Positions 18,194-27,606 are shown, numbered from the stretch's first letter. The stretch is DNA of 64,000 bases from Caballeronia sp. GAFFF1 (GCF_023630705.1 NZ_JALQEM010000041.1:186001-250000); one strand, 5' to 3'. Made by a program: numbers and translations. Notes: generated by a model not told the origin, from the letters alone.

Positions 18194-19138
18194 TTACGCA
18201 CTGACTTCTTTCGACCAGCCGGCATACCACTTCCGGAACAATTCGAACTGCGTTTCCGCGTAGCGGCGTTGCGCTTCGCTGAGTACATCGGTTTCGTTGA
18301 AATGAAACGTGTATTCCTTGTCGCCGTTGAGCACCATCAGGTATTTGTAGTACAGCACCAGATCCGTGCCTTCGTCGAACGATGAAAGCACTGCAAGCGC
18401 GCTTTCGAGTTCACGTGCCTGGCGACGCGCCGTCACGTCTCCATCGCTGGCTTTGCGGCACAGATCGACAAGATGCAGAACTTCGCGCGGCAACGCATTG
18501 CCGATGCCGGTAATCGCGCCTCGCGCGCCGCAGTTGACGAAGCCGTGAAACACCTGCGTGTCGACGCCCACCATTAGTGTGACGTTCTCGTCCTGGCTGG
18601 TGATGTTCTCCGCTGCATAACGCATGTCAGCCGCACCGCCGAACTCCTTGAACCCGATCAGGTTCGGGTACTTCGTCCGCAACTCGAAAAACAGATCGGC
18701 GCGCGTCGCGAAGCCGTAGTAAGGGCTGTTGTAGATCACTGCGGGAAGCGCAGGCGCCGCTTCCAGAATGGCGGCGAAATGCGCCTTTTGCGCGGCGGCC
18801 GAGGCGCCCCGCGACAGCACGCGCGGGATGACCATCAGGCCGCTAGCGCCGACCTTCGCCGCGTGCGCCGCATGCGATACGGCTTCCCGCGAATTCACCG
18901 CACCGGTGCCGACGATAGTCGGAACGCCGGCATCGACGAGACGCGCCACGCCTTCCTGACGCTGCGCTTCGCTGAGAAGCGGCCAGTCACCCATCGATCC
19001 GCAGTACACCACTGCGTTCATGCCGAGGCCGACGAGCTCGCGCGCTTTGGAGACGAGCGCGTCGTAGTCCGGCGTGCGCTCAGCCGTGCACGGCGTCATG
19101 AGCGCCGGAATGGTGCCCGTGAAAATGTTGTTGCCCAT
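18194..19138 (-). CDS. lhpC: pyrroline-4-hydroxy-2-carboxylate deaminase-like (DapA superfamily)
   Basis: TIM-barrel lyase of 314 residues in the dihydrodipicolinate synthase superfamily. The Schiff-base Lys is in LIGFKEFGG (about residue 165); the Tyr motif is VIYNSPYYG; the N-terminus reads GTIPALMTPC. In hydroxyproline catabolism this enzyme deaminates delta1-pyrroline-4-hydroxy-2-carboxylate to alpha-ketoglutarate semialdehyde. That assignment comes from its place downstream of the epimerase and D-hydroxyproline dehydrogenase genes. Standing alone, the sequence would only say DapA-like. Confidence 0.83.
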   Translation of the reverse strand: MGNNIFTGTIPALMTPCTAERTPDYDALVSKARELVGLGMNAVVYCGSMGDWPLLSEAQRQEGVARLVDAGVPTIVGTGAVNSREAVSHAAHAAKVGASGLMVIPRVLSRGASAAAQKAHFAAILEAAPALPAVIYNSPYYGFATRADLFFELRTKYPNLIGFKEFGGAADMRYAAENITSQDENVTLMVGVDTQVFHGFVNCGARGAITGIGNALPREVLHLVDLCRKASDGDVTARRQARELESALAVLSSFDEGTDLVLYYKYLMVLNGDKEYTFHFNETDVLSEAQRRYAETQFELFRKWYAGWSKEVSA

Positions 19139-19375
19139 GTTGTTGCCCTCGACATTCGGTGACTATGATTCGTTGATTGAACTCGCCGATACAGCTGGCG
19201 ATATGCCGCAGTATCACAAGCCAGAAGGATTCAGGCTTGCGTCGATTACTGAGAACCAGTGACGAAATTGGCACAGCGACGCATAATGTGCCGATTCGAC
19301 TCGCTAAAGCGCGCGGTGAAGACCGGCTCGGCGATAGTTGCAGGCAGCATTGCGTTGTCTTTCATGTCGGAGCGC
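19139..19375. other. 237-base intergenic region within the hydroxyproline genes
   Basis: A space between the deaminase gene and the flavoprotein gene, both read leftwards. It is long for an operon junction, so the deaminase may have its own promoter. I see no clear hairpin or coding frame. Confidence 0.4.
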
Positions 19376-20662
19376 TCATTGCGCGTGATCGACAACCAGA
19401 GGCGACTCGGCCTCCAGTAGCGTTGCTATGCGCGCCGGCACGAAGGGCGGACGCTGCGCATCCGGCTTCCAGCCGAAGCAGAACGCAGCCGCTTCGCCGC
19501 AGATTTTTCCTTGACAAGGCCCCATGCCGCAGCGCGTGTGCAACTTCCCGTCGCGCCACGAGCGATACTTCGACGCATCGCCGAAAGCGACGTCTTCGCA
19601 TCGGCACAAGATGGTGTCCGGCTGCGCTAACGTGCGAAGCCCAGGATTCAGCGCGAACGCCTCGTGCATGCGTCGCGCGAATTGCCGATAAGCGTCGCGC
19701 GCCGCGAAAAGCGCCCGCGCTCGCTCGCGGTCCCCCACCGCCGCGAGCGCGGCTATGCGGCCTTCCAGCGCGGAAAGCTCCACGCCGCCCACGCCCGTGC
19801 ATTCACCCGCAGCGTAGACATCGGGCACGGAAGTGGCCTGCCATTCATCCACACGTAACGCGGTTTCGAATCGTCTCTCGACAACCTCACAGCCAAGCGC
19901 GATGCCGACCTGAACATTCGGCACGAGTCCATATGCGCAAGCGAGGCGATCGCAGTCGATGCCCATGTCTTTCTCGCGATGACGCACGCGCACGCCCGTA
20001 ACGTGCGTCTCGCCGCGCGCTTCCGCGACGTAAGCGCCGCGATAATACGGTGTCGCGCGCAGATCCAAGCGCATGCGCGCCGCCTGCAAAAGCTTGGCGG
20101 GCGTCTTCAACAGGCCGGCGGCGAAGCGCCGAACATGGCTCGACGAAGCCTGCTCGACGATAGCCGCGACCGTCGCGCCGTGTTGACGCGCCGTGATGGC
20201 CGCGGCCCAAAGAAGCGGCCCGGTGCCCGCAATCACGATACGCTGCCCCTCGACCGGCATGCCGCCCTTGATCAACGCCTGCAAGCCGCCCGCGCCCGTC
20301 ACGCCCGGCAAGGTCCAGCCGGGATACGGCAGAAAGCGCTCGCGCGCGCCTGTCGCCACGATCAGCTTCTCATAGCCGACGCGATAGCCGCGCGCAGCAT
20401 CTTCGACGAGCAATGTCTTACCGGGCAACGACTGCACCACGCGCTTACCGCAAAGACGTGCGATGTTCTTATGCCGAGAAAGCGCGTCGATGGCGGCGCG
20501 CGCCGGGCCTTTCGGCGCGTGTTGCGGCCCTTGCCGCCAGATCTGACCGCCGGGCAGCGCGTTATCGTCGATGATGGCGACCTGCACGCCCGCTTCTGCC
20601 GCGACGCGCGCCGCATGAAGTCCCGCTGGACCCGCGCCGATGATAAGGACATCGAACTTCAT
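19376..20662 (-). CDS. D-hydroxyproline dehydrogenase, NAD(P)/FAD-type subunit
   Basis: Flavoprotein of 428 residues resembling the alpha subunits of heteromeric amino-acid dehydrogenases (OoxA/HcnB type). The FAD site VLIIGAGPAGLHAARVA opens the protein; a second nucleotide site is VIAGTGPLLWAAAI; PDVYAAGECTGVGG closes the flavin fold. The C-terminus has a BFD-like [2Fe-2S] domain with Cys in LCRCEDV and RCGMGPCQGKICG. Its ATG overlaps the stop of the small ferredoxin-like subunit. With the two upstream genes it likely oxidises cis-4-hydroxy-D-proline. Confidence 0.85.
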   Translation of the reverse strand: MKFDVLIIGAGPAGLHAARVAAEAGVQVAIIDDNALPGGQIWRQGPQHAPKGPARAAIDALSRHKNIARLCGKRVVQSLPGKTLLVEDAARGYRVGYEKLIVATGARERFLPYPGWTLPGVTGAGGLQALIKGGMPVEGQRIVIAGTGPLLWAAAITARQHGATVAAIVEQASSSHVRRFAAGLLKTPAKLLQAARMRLDLRATPYYRGAYVAEARGETHVTGVRVRHREKDMGIDCDRLACAYGLVPNVQVGIALGCEVVERRFETALRVDEWQATSVPDVYAAGECTGVGGVELSALEGRIAALAAVGDRERARALFAARDAYRQFARRMHEAFALNPGLRTLAQPDTILCRCEDVAFGDASKYRSWRDGKLHTRCGMGPCQGKICGEAAAFCFGWKPDAQRPPFVPARIATLLEAESPLVVDHAQ

Positions 20663-20928
20663 TTCATTACGCCTTCCGTTTCCACCGACATGCCCTGTGC
20701 GCACAACGTCTGACAAGCAAGCCGATGCCGCACGCCATCGATGGTCACTCTGCATTCCTGGCAGAGGCCCATGCCGCACAACGGGCCACGGGCGTCACCG
20801 CTCACCGAGCGTCGCGTGACGAAACCCGCGCTACCCGCGGCGAGCGCCACGGCCGCCAGCACCGAGCTGCCGCTCGCTACGCTCAAGGCGCGTCCATCGA
20901 TATGAACCGTCAACGATCGTTCAGACAT
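20659..20928 (-). CDS. D-hydroxyproline dehydrogenase, small [2Fe-2S] subunit
   Basis: An 89-residue ferredoxin-like protein (Fer2_4/HcnA type). Ligand cysteines are in CGMGLCQECRV and in LACQTLC. I use ATG 20928 (MSERSLTVHIDG), which has CGGAG upstream; a start at 20952 would reach farther into the neighbouring gene. It overlaps the upstream flavoprotein by 8 bases and the downstream one by 4, so all three subunits are co-translated. Confidence 0.85.
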   Translation of the reverse strand: MSERSLTVHIDGRALSVASGSSVLAAVALAAGSAGFVTRRSVSGDARGPLCGMGLCQECRVTIDGVRHRLACQTLCAQGMSVETEGVMK

Positions 20929-22153
20929 GCACGGCTCCGTTGTTGATGCCACCTGTCGCGCGGCTCGTCTGAAAACGCGACGGCAGGTACGGCGTCGCGT
21001 CGATCGGCAACTGAAACGACGCGCCCGTCATTTGCGCCGCGATCAGCTTTGCGGTGGCGAGCGCCGTCGTCACGCCGAGTCCTTCGTGTCCCGTCGCAAT
21101 CCACACCGGAACGCGCGCCGCATCGCCGCTAACGAAGTGCGCAGCCGGGCCGATGAGCGGCAAGCCGTCGAGCGTCGCGGGTCGGAATCCGGTCCACGCG
21201 CGGATTGCGTTGAGCGTCGGCAGCCGGGGAAGATACTCGCTCGCGCGACGAAGCATGCGCGCCATGATCTCGGGCTCGACGGTCGAATCTACGCTGTCGA
21301 ACTGCCGCGACGAGCCGATCAACAATTGCCCGGTCGGGCGCGGCTGCACGTTGAACGCCACCGACGTACCGCTCGCGTTGTGCGCGCTCTTGATATAGCC
21401 GAGCTCGAGAATCTGATGCCGGATGGTGCCCGGATAGCGATCCGTGATGAGCAGATGCCCCTTCTTCGCCTGCATCGGCAAATCGGGCATCAACTCGATG
21501 GCCTGCAAGCCATTCGCGACGAGCACCGCGCCCGCCGCGATGACTTCGCCGCTCGCAAGCACGACGCCTTCGCGCGTCAATCGCGCGACCGATGCGTCTA
21601 GCCTGCAACTCACGCGGCCTGCGCCCAACTCGACGGCCGACGCGTCCGCGATCAGCCACGAAGCCGCGGCCGGCGCGTAAACAACGGCGTCGTCGGGGAC
21701 GATCATGCCGCCCCTGAAACCCTCGCGCAGTTCGGGCTCCGCTTCGCGCAACTGCTGCGCATCCAACATGTCGCATGCGATATTTTCGCTTGCGAGCGAA
21801 TCACGGCGCTTATGCGCGAGATCGTATTCTTCGTCGTCGGCGGCAACCCACAGCGTTCCGCAGCGCACGAAAGCCTGACGCTTGTCGAGACGCGGGGCGA
21901 GGTCGAGCCACAACTGACGCGACCACGACGACAGCGCAAATTCAGCGGGCGTATCGTCCATCACGACGACGTGGCCCATGCCCGCCGCCGTCACGCCCCC
22001 GCCGATTCCCGCGCGATCCAGCACGAGCACATTCATGCCCTTGCTCGTGAGCTCGCGCGCGCACGCCGCGCCGACGATGCCCGCGCCAATCACGATCACA
22101 TCCGGGCAAGCATGTCCCGAGACGGCACTCGCGTTCACGTGCGAATGCCCCAC
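20921..22153 (-). CDS. D-hydroxyproline dehydrogenase, DAO-type FAD subunit
   Basis: D-amino-acid-oxidase family flavoprotein of 410 residues. The FAD site VIVIGAGIVGAACARELTSKG is at residues ~18-40. Further marks are GLQAIELMPDLPMQAKKGHLL in the middle and TGFRPATLDGLPLIGP near the C-terminus. This beta subunit would hold the amine-oxidising site, passing electrons through the iron-sulfur and NAD(P)/FAD subunits. Its 5' end overlaps the end of the epimerase gene. Confidence 0.87.
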   Translation of the reverse strand: MGHSHVNASAVSGHACPDVIVIGAGIVGAACARELTSKGMNVLVLDRAGIGGGVTAAGMGHVVVMDDTPAEFALSSWSRQLWLDLAPRLDKRQAFVRCGTLWVAADDEEYDLAHKRRDSLASENIACDMLDAQQLREAEPELREGFRGGMIVPDDAVVYAPAAASWLIADASAVELGAGRVSCRLDASVARLTREGVVLASGEVIAAGAVLVANGLQAIELMPDLPMQAKKGHLLITDRYPGTIRHQILELGYIKSAHNASGTSVAFNVQPRPTGQLLIGSSRQFDSVDSTVEPEIMARMLRRASEYLPRLPTLNAIRAWTGFRPATLDGLPLIGPAAHFVSGDAARVPVWIATGHEGLGVTTALATAKLIAAQMTGASFQLPIDATPYLPSRFQTSRATGGINNGAVHV

Positions 22154-23094
22154 GCGAACGGATCGTCGCTCGAAAAGACGAGCTTCGCTTCGGCGTTCAC
22201 GTGCGCGGTTCCGCGAATGCTCGGCCGCACGCGTCCCGCCGCGTGATCGCCCATGCTTTCATAACGCGCCTCGAACACGCTGCCGACGATGCTTTCCTGC
22301 CGCCAGAGCGCGCCCGGCGCAAGCACGCCATCGGCCGCGAGGCAGGCGATCTTCGCGCTCGTGCCCGTTCCGCACGGCGAGCGGTCGTACGCCTTGCCGG
22401 GGCACAGCACGAAGTTGCGGCTATCGACACCGGGCGTTGTCGAATCGGCGAACAGTTCGATGTGGTCGATGACCGCGCCGCCTTCGCCCGTGATGCCGTT
22501 TGCTTCCAGCGCCTCGCGGATCGCCCATGCAGCGTCTGTCAGCGGTTCGACGCGCGCGAAATCCAGCGCCTGGCCATGATCGGACACGAGGAAGAACCAG
22601 TTGCCGCCCCACGCGATATCGCCGTGCACGCGCCCGAGACTCGGCACGTCGAGCGGCACTTGCGTACGGTAACGGTACGCAGGAACGTTGTGCACGGTGA
22701 CGCTGAGATCGCTATGCAATTCGGCTTCGACGATACCGACAGGCGTTTCTATGCGATGCACGCCGGGCTGGATGCGCCCAAGATGCGCGAGCGACACGAC
22801 GAGCCCGATGGTGCCGTGACCGCACATGCCGAGAAAGCCGACGTTATTGAAGAAGATCGCGCCCGCCGAGCAGGATGGATCGTGCGGTTCGCACAACAGC
22901 GCGCCGACGATCACGTCCGAGCCGCGCGGCTCATTGACGACACCCGCGCGCACGCGATCGTAGTCCCGGCGAAAAATCTCGAGGCGTTCGGACAGCGGAC
23001 CGCGACCGAGATCGGGGCCGCCCGCAATGACGAGTCGAGTCGGCTCTCCGCCGGTGTGGGAGTCGACGACTTCGATGTGAGTGAGTGTTTTCAT
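22135..23094 (-). CDS. lhpA: 4-hydroxyproline 2-epimerase
   Basis: Converts trans-4-hydroxy-L-proline to cis-4-hydroxy-D-proline, the first step of hydroxyproline catabolism. It has 319 residues from ATG 23094 (MKTLTHIEVVDSHTGGEPTR, the family N-terminus). The two catalytic Cys of the proline-racemase family are present, MCGHGTIG and SPCGTGTSAK, which separates it from 3-hydroxyproline dehydratases that have Thr at the second position. First gene of the left-reading cluster. Confidence 0.92.
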   Translation of the reverse strand: MKTLTHIEVVDSHTGGEPTRLVIAGGPDLGRGPLSERLEIFRRDYDRVRAGVVNEPRGSDVIVGALLCEPHDPSCSAGAIFFNNVGFLGMCGHGTIGLVVSLAHLGRIQPGVHRIETPVGIVEAELHSDLSVTVHNVPAYRYRTQVPLDVPSLGRVHGDIAWGGNWFFLVSDHGQALDFARVEPLTDAAWAIREALEANGITGEGGAVIDHIELFADSTTPGVDSRNFVLCPGKAYDRSPCGTGTSAKIACLAADGVLAPGALWRQESIVGSVFEARYESMGDHAAGRVRPSIRGTAHVNAEAKLVFSSDDPFAWGIRT

Positions 23095-23403
23095 GAGGCA
23101 ATGGTAAGCGCGCGCACTGCCAGCGTCTTGGCCGAACGCGGCTGCGCGAATGATGAAATCGGCATAGCTCCATGTGCCCGAAACCCGGCTAGTCATAGGC
23201 GCATAGCGCCGCTGCCGCTCGAACGCCGCGCAACTATGCGGATTTCTGCATCGCCACTGCTTATTTCCCGCAAGACGCGGTGATCTTAGGCTTCGTATAT
23301 TTGTGCGCGCCGCCTGGACGGCGCCGATGAAGCCAACAAAGAACACGACGCTTCGACTTACACACTACGACACACGATCAAACCAAAGAGGATGCCTGAG
23401 ACA
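23095..23403. promoter_or_regulatory. divergent intergenic region, hydroxyproline cluster / binding protein
   Basis: About 310 bases between the epimerase and the amino-acid binding protein, read in opposite directions; it must hold both promoters. A short hairpin, GCGCCG-cctgga-CGGCGC, lies around 23308-23325. No regulator gene for the cluster is present in the window, and I could not pick a convincing operator. Confidence 0.4.
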
Positions 23404-24561
23404 ATGAAAGTCGCCACTTCGTACGTATCGGCCGCGCTGGTTGCGTGCTCCACCTTCGCCAGCGCGCCGTACGCGCTCGCTGCGTCGGCATCGCCGCAGA
23501 ACGTCCAGATCGGCTTTGCGGCGCCGCTCACTGGCGGCCAGGCGCACTACGGCGCAGATTTTCGAAGCGGCGTCGAGCTTGCGATTGCAGACATGAATGC
23601 GACCAAACCGGTCATCGGCGGTCAGGCCGTGCAGTTCGTGCTCAACGCGCAGGACGACCAGGCCGATCCGCGTACCGGCACCACGGTCGCTCAGAAGCTC
23701 GTGGACGACGGCGTGGTCGCCGTCATCGGCCACTACAACTCGGGCACCAGCATTCCGGCCGCGCCCATCTATGCGAAAGCGGGCATCCCCGAAGTCGCGA
23801 TGGCGACCGCGCCCTCCTACACGCGGCTCGGCTTTCCGACGACGTTTCGCCTGCTGACATCCGATACGCAACTCGGCAGCGTGCTCGGCGAATACGTCGC
23901 GAAGGGCCTCAAGTACAAGCGGCTCGCCATCGTCGATGACCGCACCGCGTACGGCCAGGGCGTCGCCGAAGAGTTCGCGAAGGCAGCGAAGGCGGCGGGG
24001 GCTACCATCGTCGATCAGGAGTACACAACAGATAAGGCGGTGGATTTTCGCGCGATTCTCACGAAGATCAAGTCCGCTGACGTGGATGCGGTCTTCTACG
24101 GCGGCGCCGATACGCAAGCCGCGCCGATGCTGAAGCAAATGCGCTCGCTCGCGATCAAGGCGGTGCTGATCGGCCCGGACATGCTTCAGTCCGATAACCT
24201 GATCAAGATCGCAGGCGGCGCGGCTGAGGGCACGCTGGCCGCATCGGAAGGAAGCCCGCTTGCGCAGATGCCGGGCGGCAACGCGTTCGCCGAGCACTAC
24301 AAGGCGCACTTCAGCAAGCCGGTGGAGTTGTACGCGCCCTATGCGTACGACGGCACCATGGCCGTTTTCAACGCGATGAAGAAAGCGGATTCCACCGATC
24401 CGCGTGTGTTCCTTACTGCGCTCAAGAGCACGAACATGAAGGGCGTGACCACGAGCGAACTGTCGTACGACAATTACGGCGACCTGAAATACGGCGGCGT
24501 GACGGTCTATAAGGTCGCCAACGGCAAGTGGGTGCCGTTGCAAACGGTCGGCACGAAGTAA
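23404..24561 (+). CDS. branched-chain amino acid-type ABC substrate-binding protein
   Basis: Periplasmic binding protein of 385 residues, LivK family. I take the second ATG (MKVATSYVSAALVACS) because it gives a normal Sec signal ending AYALAASA; the first ATG at 23392 abuts the AAGAGG ribosome site. Mature domain features include IGFAAPLTGGQAHYG and the hinge VGHYNSGTS-type IGHYNSGTSIPAAP. No permease or ATPase gene is adjacent. Position suggests hydroxyproline or a related amino acid as ligand, but this is inference. Confidence 0.86.
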   Translation: MKVATSYVSAALVACSTFASAPYALAASASPQNVQIGFAAPLTGGQAHYGADFRSGVELAIADMNATKPVIGGQAVQFVLNAQDDQADPRTGTTVAQKLVDDGVVAVIGHYNSGTSIPAAPIYAKAGIPEVAMATAPSYTRLGFPTTFRLLTSDTQLGSVLGEYVAKGLKYKRLAIVDDRTAYGQGVAEEFAKAAKAAGATIVDQEYTTDKAVDFRAILTKIKSADVDAVFYGGADTQAAPMLKQMRSLAIKAVLIGPDMLQSDNLIKIAGGAAEGTLAASEGSPLAQMPGGNAFAEHYKAHFSKPVELYAPYAYDGTMAVFNAMKKADSTDPRVFLTALKSTNMKGVTTSELSYDNYGDLKYGGVTVYKVANGKWVPLQTVGTK

Positions 24562-24571
24562 CGCAAAGGCA

Positions 24572-24599
24572 GTGGCCGCGCGCTCGGGTAAGCGGCCAC
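24572..24599. terminator. hairpin between convergent genes
   Basis: GTGGCCGC and GCGGCCAC form an 8-bp stem with a 12-base loop, 10 bases after the binding-protein stop and just before the dihydroxyacetone kinase stop on the other strand. No T run. Confidence 0.5.
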
Positions 24600-24624
24600 C
24601 GTTGGGTGAATGTCAGTGGCGCGA

Positions 24625-26346
24625 TCAGTCAATCGCGCGTTGACCAGCACCGATATGCGGCAACAGCGCCGCGAGCCAGAGCGAGACCGCGACTGCGCCT
24701 GCGTCCGGCGAACCGACGGCGCGCGTGCCCAAGTAACTCGCGCGCCCCGCCCTCGGCGTCATCTGCGCGGTGTTCTGCGCGCCCTGCTGCGCCGCCGACA
24801 CCGCCGCTTCCCACGCGCTATGCACGGGGCTGCCGGAAGTCAGCGCCTCTTCATAGGCGGACACGGCGGGAAAGAGCGCATCCAGCATCGTTCGATCGCC
24901 TGCTTTCGCGCCACCCAAATCGCTGATCGCCTCGACTGCCGCTCTGAACGCGTGCGCCCAGTCCAGCGCCGATGCCTCGCCGATCTCTGCCAAGTACCGC
25001 GACGCGCGCATCAACGCGGTCGCATAGAACGGCCCCGAACTGCCCGCGATGGCGCGGCGCAGAGCCACGCTCAGCGCTGCGAGCGCGCCCGCAGGCGTGC
25101 GAAGATCGCTTTCGCTCACTTCGAGCAGGGCATGCGCGGCGCGCGTCATGCTCGCGCCGAGGTCCCCGTCTCCGGCGACGGAATCCAGTTCGGTAAGCCT
25201 CGGTTCGTTTTCAATCAACGCATCCGCGACGGATTGAAGCGCTGCTTTCATGGCGCGCGTCCATTGACTCGGCTCGTCGTGCGCGGCCGCTGCGGTCGGG
25301 GACGGCTGCGCAGGACCGTCGATGCGAATGTCGCGGTTGACCATGCCATCACGGGGCCATGCACGCGCTTCAGTCGGCGCATCCAAGAGGTTCAGCGTTG
25401 CGTCGTCCACCCGCAGCAGCGAGACGGAGCAGCCCGGCATGTCGAGCGCCGAGAGGAAGGTTCCGGCCCACGCGCGCTCGATTTGAATACCTCGTGCAGC
25501 AAGATTCTCGTGAGCGGCTCGCAAGACGATGTCGAGCTCCATCTGCGGCGTGCCGCCGAGCCCGTTGACCAGCAACGCGACTCGCTCGCCGCTCGTGAGC
25601 GCCAGTTCATCGACGATGCTTGAAATGAGCACGTCGCACAGCGCATCGGCGGGCAGCATCGCGGTACGCTCGACGCCTTTCTCACCGTGGATGCCGAGTC
25701 CCAATTCGATCTCATCATCGCCGAGCGTGAAGCCCGATTTGTCGGCACCGGGAATGGTGCAGCCATCGAGCGCGACGCCCATCGTGCCGAGATTGGCCGC
25801 CGCGAGGCGCGCAACGGACGCGACTTCATCGAGTGTCATTCCACGCGCAGCCGCCGCGCCCGTGACCTTGTGCACCAACACGGTCCCTGCGATGCCGCGC
25901 CGACGATCGCGCGCCGTCTCATCGCGCAATGCAACGTCGTCGGCCACGACGACGACCTCGACCGGGATGCCCTCTGCGCGCGCCAGTTCCGCGGCGAGAC
26001 CGAAGTTGAGGCGATCGCCCGTGTAGTTCTTGACGATGAGTACCGCGCCGCGCGAACCGGCGGTGGCGCGGATCGCGGCGAGCACGGCGTCTGTGGACGG
26101 TGACGTGAACACTTCGCCGCACACCGCGGCGCTCAGCATGCCCGCGCCGACGTAGCCGCCATGTGCGGGTTCGTGGCCGCTGCCGCCGCCCGATATCACC
26201 GACACGGGACGGTCCGTGGCTTCTGTCTGCTCCCGTCGCACGAGCACATTTTCAGCGCCGAGAATCGCGACGTGGGGCGCTTGCCGCGCGACGCCTTCGA
26301 GCATTTCGCGCACGACGTCATGCGGGCTGTTGATGAGTTTCTTCAT
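24625..26346 (-). CDS. ATP-dependent dihydroxyacetone kinase (DhaK-DhaL fusion)
   Basis: Phosphorylates dihydroxyacetone or a related short-chain ketose. It has 573 residues. The N-terminal DhaK domain (~1-330) has ISGGGSGHEPAHGGYVG and the substrate-binding His in GLGIHGEKGVER. After a short linker, the DhaL domain (~360-573) has the Mg-ATP aspartates in SVAGDGDLGASM and DRTMLDALFP. The single-chain form is ATP-dependent rather than PTS-dependent. It stands alone here, so the carbon source it serves is unclear. Confidence 0.92.
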   Translation of the reverse strand: MKKLINSPHDVVREMLEGVARQAPHVAILGAENVLVRREQTEATDRPVSVISGGGSGHEPAHGGYVGAGMLSAAVCGEVFTSPSTDAVLAAIRATAGSRGAVLIVKNYTGDRLNFGLAAELARAEGIPVEVVVVADDVALRDETARDRRRGIAGTVLVHKVTGAAAARGMTLDEVASVARLAAANLGTMGVALDGCTIPGADKSGFTLGDDEIELGLGIHGEKGVERTAMLPADALCDVLISSIVDELALTSGERVALLVNGLGGTPQMELDIVLRAAHENLAARGIQIERAWAGTFLSALDMPGCSVSLLRVDDATLNLLDAPTEARAWPRDGMVNRDIRIDGPAQPSPTAAAAHDEPSQWTRAMKAALQSVADALIENEPRLTELDSVAGDGDLGASMTRAAHALLEVSESDLRTPAGALAALSVALRRAIAGSSGPFYATALMRASRYLAEIGEASALDWAHAFRAAVEAISDLGGAKAGDRTMLDALFPAVSAYEEALTSGSPVHSAWEAAVSAAQQGAQNTAQMTPRAGRASYLGTRAVGSPDAGAVAVSLWLAALLPHIGAGQRAID

Positions 26347-26612
26347 GGCACTCTCTTGTGGCAGTCAACGGTGGCCCACAGTTTGCCGCATCGGGCAATC
26401 CGTTGCTGCGACGGCGAAGCGCTTGCGTTCGATTAGCCGGCGGCGTGTCTCGAAGAGGCGACCACGCGCTGAACGTTGCAGCGCCCTCCTTCAAGGCTGC
26501 CGAGGAATAGAGGTTCGATGACTTTCGCGGCCCCGCGCACATGCGACGCGAAGGCGGTCTATGCCTGGTGCTTCGAACGACTCCGCGTCCACTGCAATGG
26601 CGCCGCTTCCTT

Positions 26613-27251
26613 TCACCCGCTCGATAAGCGCCTCACTCCGACCTCGGTTCGCGCCGCCGCCGCATACGCCGGTTCATCGAAAAGCGCTGGCCGCGAGATG
26701 AAGTCCTCGGCCCACTCGAGTGCATCGCTTCCCCAGAACAGCCGATCTCGCAACATCAAGGTCGGCACGCCGAACACGCCGAGATCGATCGCGCGCTGCG
26801 TGTTGTCCCTGAGTTGCCGTTTGACATCGGCCGAGCCGACGCGCTGTTCCGCATCGTCGACGCCGAGTCGGTTAGCGAACGCCTGGAATTCGACTTCAGG
26901 ATCGCGCCCGTCCGCGAAAACGAAGCCGAGCGCTTTGCCGACATCGACGGTGCGCGCGCCCAGCGATACGAGCAGGCGTTGTGCGGCAAGCGGATTGAAC
27001 GGATGACGCGGCGGCATCGCGAACGGGACGCCCTGGCGTCCCGCGAGCCACACGCAGAACTGATAGGTGTGAATGCGCTTCGACGGAAGCTCGGCCGGGC
27101 CCAGCGTGCCCCAATGCTTGAGAAGCGCGGCGAAAAGAATGGGCACGGGCTGAATGTCCAGGCGATCCCGCAACGCCTCCAGACGTTGAAAAGCCAGATA
27201 AGAAAACGGAGATACGACGTCGAAAAACCACTCGGCCTTTTCCATCTTCAC
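26613..27251 (-). CDS. 2-hydroxychromene-2-carboxylate isomerase family (GST kappa/DsbA fold)
   Basis: A 212-residue thioredoxin-fold protein. The N-terminus EWFFDVVSPFSYLAFQ carries the active Ser used by glutathione-dependent isomerases in place of the DsbA Cys pair. The C-terminal GVFGVPTLMLRDRLFWGSD is the typical cis-Pro loop and following strand. In naphthalene degradation such an enzyme isomerises hydroxychromene carboxylate; no naphthalene genes are near, so the substrate is open. Confidence 0.87.
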   Translation of the reverse strand: MKMEKAEWFFDVVSPFSYLAFQRLEALRDRLDIQPVPILFAALLKHWGTLGPAELPSKRIHTYQFCVWLAGRQGVPFAMPPRHPFNPLAAQRLLVSLGARTVDVGKALGFVFADGRDPEVEFQAFANRLGVDDAEQRVGSADVKRQLRDNTQRAIDLGVFGVPTLMLRDRLFWGSDALEWAEDFISRPALFDEPAYAAAARTEVGVRRLSSG

Positions 27252-27390
27252 GCTTCCGGATTCGTCGAATGATGGTCATTATCGCCGGATCAGGACGAGG
27301 CTGCCATCCGCAGATTCCCGGCGCTCCGGCTACGCGTTGGCCGTGCGAGCCGGCGCACGTTGGCCGTGTCTCCCTGCTTCCCGGCTCTTT

Positions 27391-27606
27391 TCAGCGTGAT
27401 GCCGTCGACAGCCTCTGCCGTATGCTACTCAGCATCCGGTTGGCTATAGCGGCGGAATCGAGTCTGTAGGCACCGGCTTTCAATAGCATTTTGATGAATC
27501 CGACTTTGGCTGTATTGACGTCCGATGGCGCGCAGTGACTAAGGTTCGTTGCACGCGGGACATTCATTCGACCGGGCTTGTCTGCGCTGTCGTTCTTACG
27601 AGTCAT
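27391..27606 (-). CDS. FlgM-like anti-sigma-28 factor, short form
   Basis: A 71-residue protein whose C-terminal ~40 residues match the sigma-28-binding part of FlgM: DVNTAKVGFIKMLLKAGAY, then RLDSAAIANRMLSSIRQRL. In betaproteobacterial FlgM the same region reads like ARVEEIKQAIRDG-YQVDS-AD-LL. The longer flexible N-terminal half of normal FlgM is mostly absent. A sigma-28-type promoter ends 34 bases before the ATG, which supports expression. No flagellar gene is nearby, so this looks like an accessory FlgM paralogue. The ribosome site is weak. Confidence 0.68.
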   Translation of the reverse strand: MTRKNDSADKPGRMNVPRATNLSHCAPSDVNTAKVGFIKMLLKAGAYRLDSAAIANRMLSSIRQRLSTASR

